Shown here piece by piece: positions 61,322-64,000 of a stretch of 64,000 nucleotides of DNA. The translations under genes and the position numbers were made by a program. The notes beneath the pieces are model-generated. The model did not search any database, was not told the origin of the DNA, and was given only the letters and a program-made list of their open reading frames with translations. The stretch is taken from NCBI RefSeq assembly GCF_003001815.1, contig NZ_PVMZ01000014.1, positions 1-64,000 on the forward strand, read 5' to 3'. Positions within the stretch are counted from its first letter, which is position 1. Each line of letters starts with the position of its first letter. Origin of the DNA: Actinoplanes italicus (GTDB lineage: Bacteria; Actinomycetota; Actinomycetes; Mycobacteriales; Micromonosporaceae).

Positions 61322-61348
61322 ACCGTAAAGAAAAGCACGAAGCGTCAA
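61322..61348 (-). promoter_or_regulatory. Candidate promoter of the 60658-61200 gene
   Basis: TTGACG (61348-61343), a 15-base spacer and TACGGT (61327-61322) on the minus strand. It lies just after the egtD terminator hairpin. Confidence 0.4.
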
Positions 61349-61355
61349 CCATCTA

Positions 61356-61387
61356 CCCTGCCCGGTCGGATGTCACGCCGGGCAGGG
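61356..61387 (-). terminator. egtD terminator
   Basis: CCCTGCCCGG and CCGGGCAGGG pair over 10 bp with a 12-base loop, 20 bases after the egtD stop. No strong T-run follows directly. Confidence 0.6.
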
Positions 61388-61407
61388 GCGTCGATCCGGC
61401 AGTGGGG

Positions 61408-62370
61408 TCAGACGGCCTGGGCCAGGGTCAGCCCGAACCAGTTCCGGGAGTCGGTCCACCAGTGGCGCGGGGTGAAGCCGGCCGCCTCGAGTTCGGCCGT
61501 CAGCCCTGAACGGTGGAACTTGGCGGAGATCTCGGTACGGAGTTCCGAGCCGGCCGTGAACGGGACGTCCAGGTCGAGGGCCGCGATCCGGACCAGCTGG
61601 TCGCGGCGGGAGCGCAGCCGCATCTCGATCCACTCGTGATCCGGGTCCCAGGCGGCCACGTGGTCGAAGGCGGCCGGGTCGAAGTCTGCGTCGAGTTCAC
61701 GGTTGATGACGTGCAGGACATTGCGGTTGAAGGCCGCGGTCACGCCGGCCGGGTCGTCGTAGGCGGGCACCAGCACGGCCGGGTCCTTGACCAGGTCGGC
61801 GCCGAGCAGGAGCCATTCGCCCTCGTGCAGGACCGATCGCAGCGAGCTCAGGAACGCGGCGCGCTCGGCGGGGACCAGGTTGCCGATGGTGCCGCCGAGA
61901 AAGGCGACCAACCGGCTGTCGCCGTCGGGGAGGTGGCGCAGGTGGCGCGTCATGTCGGCGACGACACCGCGGATGCTCAGACCGGGGTAGGCCTCGGCCA
62001 GTGACGTCACGGCGGAGGACAGGGCGGACGCGGAGACGTCGAGCGGGACGAACGCGCCCAGGGTGCCGTGCGCGACCAGGGCGTCGAGCAGCAGGCGGGT
62101 CTTCTCGGACGAGCCGGAGCCGATTTCGACGAGGGTCTTCGCCTCAGTGGTACGAGCCACGGCGGCGGCGTGCTGCTCGAGGAGGGTCCGTTCGGTACGG
62201 GTCGGGTAGTACTCCGTCAGCCGGGTGATCTCCTCGAAGAGTTCGCTGCCACGGGCGTCGTAGAACCACTTCGGCGGCAGCCAGCGGGGGTCGGCGGTGA
62301 GGCCGGTCCGCACGTCGGCGCGCAGTTCACGAGCCAGGTAGTCGTCGTTCAGGTGCTGGTCCAGGGTCAC
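61408..62370 (-). CDS. egtD: L-histidine N-alpha-methyltransferase
   Basis: 320 aa. It trimethylates histidine to hercynine with S-adenosylmethionine, the first step of ergothioneine synthesis. WLPPKWFYDARGSELFEEIT, the SAM motif EIGSGSSEKTR (82-92), FLGGTIGNL and LNPAAF-like AAFNRNVLHVIN are family features. The start is GTG at 62370 with GAAAGG upstream. It lies 27 bases after egtC in the same operon. Confidence 0.95.
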   Translation of the reverse strand: MTLDQHLNDDYLARELRADVRTGLTADPRWLPPKWFYDARGSELFEEITRLTEYYPTRTERTLLEQHAAAVARTTEAKTLVEIGSGSSEKTRLLLDALVAHGTLGAFVPLDVSASALSSAVTSLAEAYPGLSIRGVVADMTRHLRHLPDGDSRLVAFLGGTIGNLVPAERAAFLSSLRSVLHEGEWLLLGADLVKDPAVLVPAYDDPAGVTAAFNRNVLHVINRELDADFDPAAFDHVAAWDPDHEWIEMRLRSRRDQLVRIAALDLDVPFTAGSELRTEISAKFHRSGLTAELEAAGFTPRHWWTDSRNWFGLTLAQAV

Positions 62371-62397
62371 GGTCGAACACCTTTCACCGGGGGTTTC

Positions 62398-63138
62398 CTA
62401 CAGCGGGGTGGTCTCCACCTGGGTGGCGGTGGCCACGACCAGGTGGCCGTCGGGCACCGGCTCCCAGGCCGGTCCGGGGTCGAGCGGTTCGGAGCTGATC
62501 AGGGTCGAGTCGCGGAGTCTCCGCACCGACAGCGCGTGGCCGAGGGTTGTCGCGATCATCTGAGCGCCGTCGCTGAGCAGCAGGTTCAGGCGGGAGCCGG
62601 GCGCGGCGGCGGCCACCTCGCCCACCACGGTGGCGACGGCCTTCGACGCGGGCTCGCCGGCGCGCAGCTTCGCCCGTACCAAAGCCCAGATCGTTGCGGA
62701 GTCGGTGGGTGCGTCAAGGGTGAGGAGATCCTCGACCGGGAGGTCACGCGCCTGCGCGGCGATGGCCGAAGGCCAGCCGCGGACCACGCCGTTGTGGCTG
62801 AAGAGCCACCGGCCGTCGGTGAACGGCGCCGCCGCCGTCTCGACCACCGGGAGGCCGACGGTGGCCGAGCGGACCGCCGCCAGGATCGCCGGGGACGAGG
62901 TGGCGGCGGCCAGCGCGGGCAGGGAGGCATCGGTCCAGATCGGCATGGCGCTGCGGTAACGCACCGGGGCCTCGGCGCCGGCCGGCCACCAGCCGACCCC
63001 GAAGCCGTCGGCGTTGACGGTTCCTCCGCCGCGCATGTCGCGCGGCGCCCATGCTTGCGTGGCCAGGGCGTGCGGAGGATCGAAGATCAGATTCCGCAGC
63101 GGTACGGGCGGACCGAGGTACCCGAGATGCCGGCACAT
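62398..63138 (-). CDS. egtC: Ergothioneine gamma-glutamyl hydrolase
   Basis: 246 aa, class II glutamine-amidotransferase (Ntn) fold. Cys2 (MCRHLGYLG) becomes the N-terminal nucleophile after Met removal; NADGFGVGWW, FSHNGVVRGW and SATIWALV are typical. It removes the gamma-glutamyl group from the EgtB product. Its ATG overlaps the egtB stop by one base. Confidence 0.94.
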   Translation of the reverse strand: MCRHLGYLGPPVPLRNLIFDPPHALATQAWAPRDMRGGGTVNADGFGVGWWPAGAEAPVRYRSAMPIWTDASLPALAAATSSPAILAAVRSATVGLPVVETAAAPFTDGRWLFSHNGVVRGWPSAIAAQARDLPVEDLLTLDAPTDSATIWALVRAKLRAGEPASKAVATVVGEVAAAAPGSRLNLLLSDGAQMIATTLGHALSVRRLRDSTLISSEPLDPGPAWEPVPDGHLVVATATQVETTPL

Positions 63139-64000
63139 CAGGCGTCCCGCGCGCAGCGGAATCCGCTGAAGATCTGTCGCCTGATCGGGTGATCCCAGTT
63201 ACGGAAGGTGCCCCGGCAGGCGGCCGCGTCGGTGCCGAACGAGCCGCCGCGCAGTACCCGGTAGTCACCGCCGAAGAACACCTCCGAGTACTCCCGGTAG
63301 GGGAACGCCGAGAACCCCGGGTAACCGTGGAACCCGGACGACGTCCACTCCCAGACGTCGCCGATGAGCTGGTGAACGCCCTGCGGGGAGGCGCCGTCCG
63401 GGTAGGCGCCGGCCGGTGCCGGGCTGAGGTGCCGCTGTCCCAGGTTGGCGTGTCGCGGGCCGGGCGGGTCGTCGCCCCACGGGTATCGGCGGGAGCGTCC
63501 GGTCGCCGGGTCCCAGCGGGCGGCCTTCTCCCACTCAGCCTCGGTGGGCAGGCGTTTCCCGGCCCAGGCGGCGTAGGCCTCGGCCTCGTAGAAGCAGACG
63601 TGAACGACCGGTTCGTCCGGGTTGACCGGTTCGACGCGGCCGAACCTGTTGTAGAGCCAGCCGTCCCGGTCACGGATCCAGTGCAGGGGCGCGGTCAGGT
63701 TCGCCTTCTGACGGTGCTGCCGGCCGCGCTCGCTCCACCAGCGGGGGTCGTCGTAGCCGCCGGCGTCCATGAACGCCAGGTACTGACCGTTCGTGATCGG
63801 GGCCGCGTCGATCCAGAAGGCGGGGACGTCGACCGGGTGCGCCGGACGTTCGTTGTCCAGCGCCCAGGGCTCGGTGTCCGTACCCATGGTGAATCTGCCC
63901 TGCTCGATGAGCACCTCGCCGGTCACTCTCGCCCGCGGCGACGGTGGCGCCGGCGCCGTGAGGACCGCGGGACCGGTCCGCAGCTGGTGCGTGGCCAGCA
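63138..64000 (-). CDS. egtB: Ergothioneine sulfoxide synthase (5' part beyond the window)
   Basis: The reading frame is open to the window edge (287 codons seen, start off the right side). It includes [16 protein letters not shown] (end of the DinB-like domain), then the FGE-sulfatase domain: [57 protein letters not shown] and the terminal [20 protein letters not shown]. EgtB is the iron enzyme that joins hercynine to gamma-glutamylcysteine. An internal GTG at 63926 is not the real start, because homologous sequence continues upstream. Confidence 0.92.
   Translation of the reverse strand, partial: LATHQLRTGPAVLTAPAPPSPRARVTGEVLIEQGRFTMGTDTEPWALDNERPAHPVDVPAFWIDAAPITNGQYLAFMDAGGYDDPRWWSERGRQHRQKANLTAPLHWIRDRDGWLYNRFGRVEPVNPDEPVVHVCFYEAEAYAAWAGKRLPTEAEWEKAARWDPATGRSRRYPWGDDPPGPRHANLGQRHLSPAPAGAYPDGASPQGVHQLIGDVWEWTSSGFHGYPGFSAFPYREYSEVFFGGDYRVLRGGSFGTDAAACRGTFRNWDHPIRRQIFSGFRCARDA

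Overview
The window is a high-GC chromosomal segment of an actinobacterium. It most resembles a member of the Micromonosporaceae, such as Actinoplanes. Supporting signs are strong G/C bias at third codon positions, many GTG starts, frequent leaderless TANNNT-N6-start promoters, a DUF397/XRE-DUF5753 locus, a HelD-type helicase, ergothioneine genes and maltose import without a local ATPase. I cannot name the species from sequence alone. No phage, integrase, IS element, CRISPR array or tRNA gene was found; the segment looks like core chromosome with accessory insertions.

Region by region: (1-1700) the leader and two promoters of an rRNA operon that reads off the left edge, preceded by tyrS on the same strand. 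(1745-3065) a PPK2-type kinase and a small secreted protein. (3123-9838) a minus-strand operon: DeoR regulator, PfkB sugar-phosphate kinase, split mannitol-type EIIC/EIIB/EIIA, zinc MDR dehydrogenase, HPr and enzyme I, i.e. a complete polyol phosphotransferase system with its general components. (9998-15946) small genes: a MutT1-like NUDIX protein with eroded motifs, an adenylate-kinase-like enzyme, hypothetical and PemK-like proteins, and a DUF397/XRE/zinc-ribbon trio. (15572-27757) DoxX/MarR, 3-methyladenine glycosylase, HelD, HIT and ricin-type proteins, a PLP decarboxylase, a lipoprotein esterase, NnrD and a histidine phosphatase. (24520-32664) three c-di-GMP enzymes. (33190-35255) a repeat-rich stretch around a DUF559 nuclease-like gene, with a polypyrimidine tract, three 47-bp palindromic elements and two minisatellites. 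(35256-45452) a maltodextrin locus: a secreted 1819-residue amylopullulanase, a LacI regulator and malEFG. (45963-49526) a large DUF4132 protein. (49602-60156) arginine biosynthesis: argC-J-B-D-F-R, an unknown gene, argG, then argH beyond an oppositely oriented dapE. (60658-64000) ergothioneine genes egtD, egtC and part of egtB.

How they work together: the amylopullulanase would cut starch and pullulan outside the cell, MalEFG imports the products, and the LacI protein probably controls both through CTTGC/GCAAG operators. The PTS operon brings in and phosphorylates a polyol, the dehydrogenase oxidises the polyol phosphate and the PfkB enzyme phosphorylates the ketose phosphate. The arg genes are tightly overlapped (4-bp ATGA/GTGA junctions) and so translationally coupled.

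Most unusual points: an ArgG of a clade I associate with Bacteroidetes, coupled by a 4-bp overlap to an unrecognised protein inside the arg operon; three 47-bp palindromic repeats beside minisatellites; and about a dozen start codons placed exactly 6 or 7 bases after a -10 box, which fixes many gene starts.
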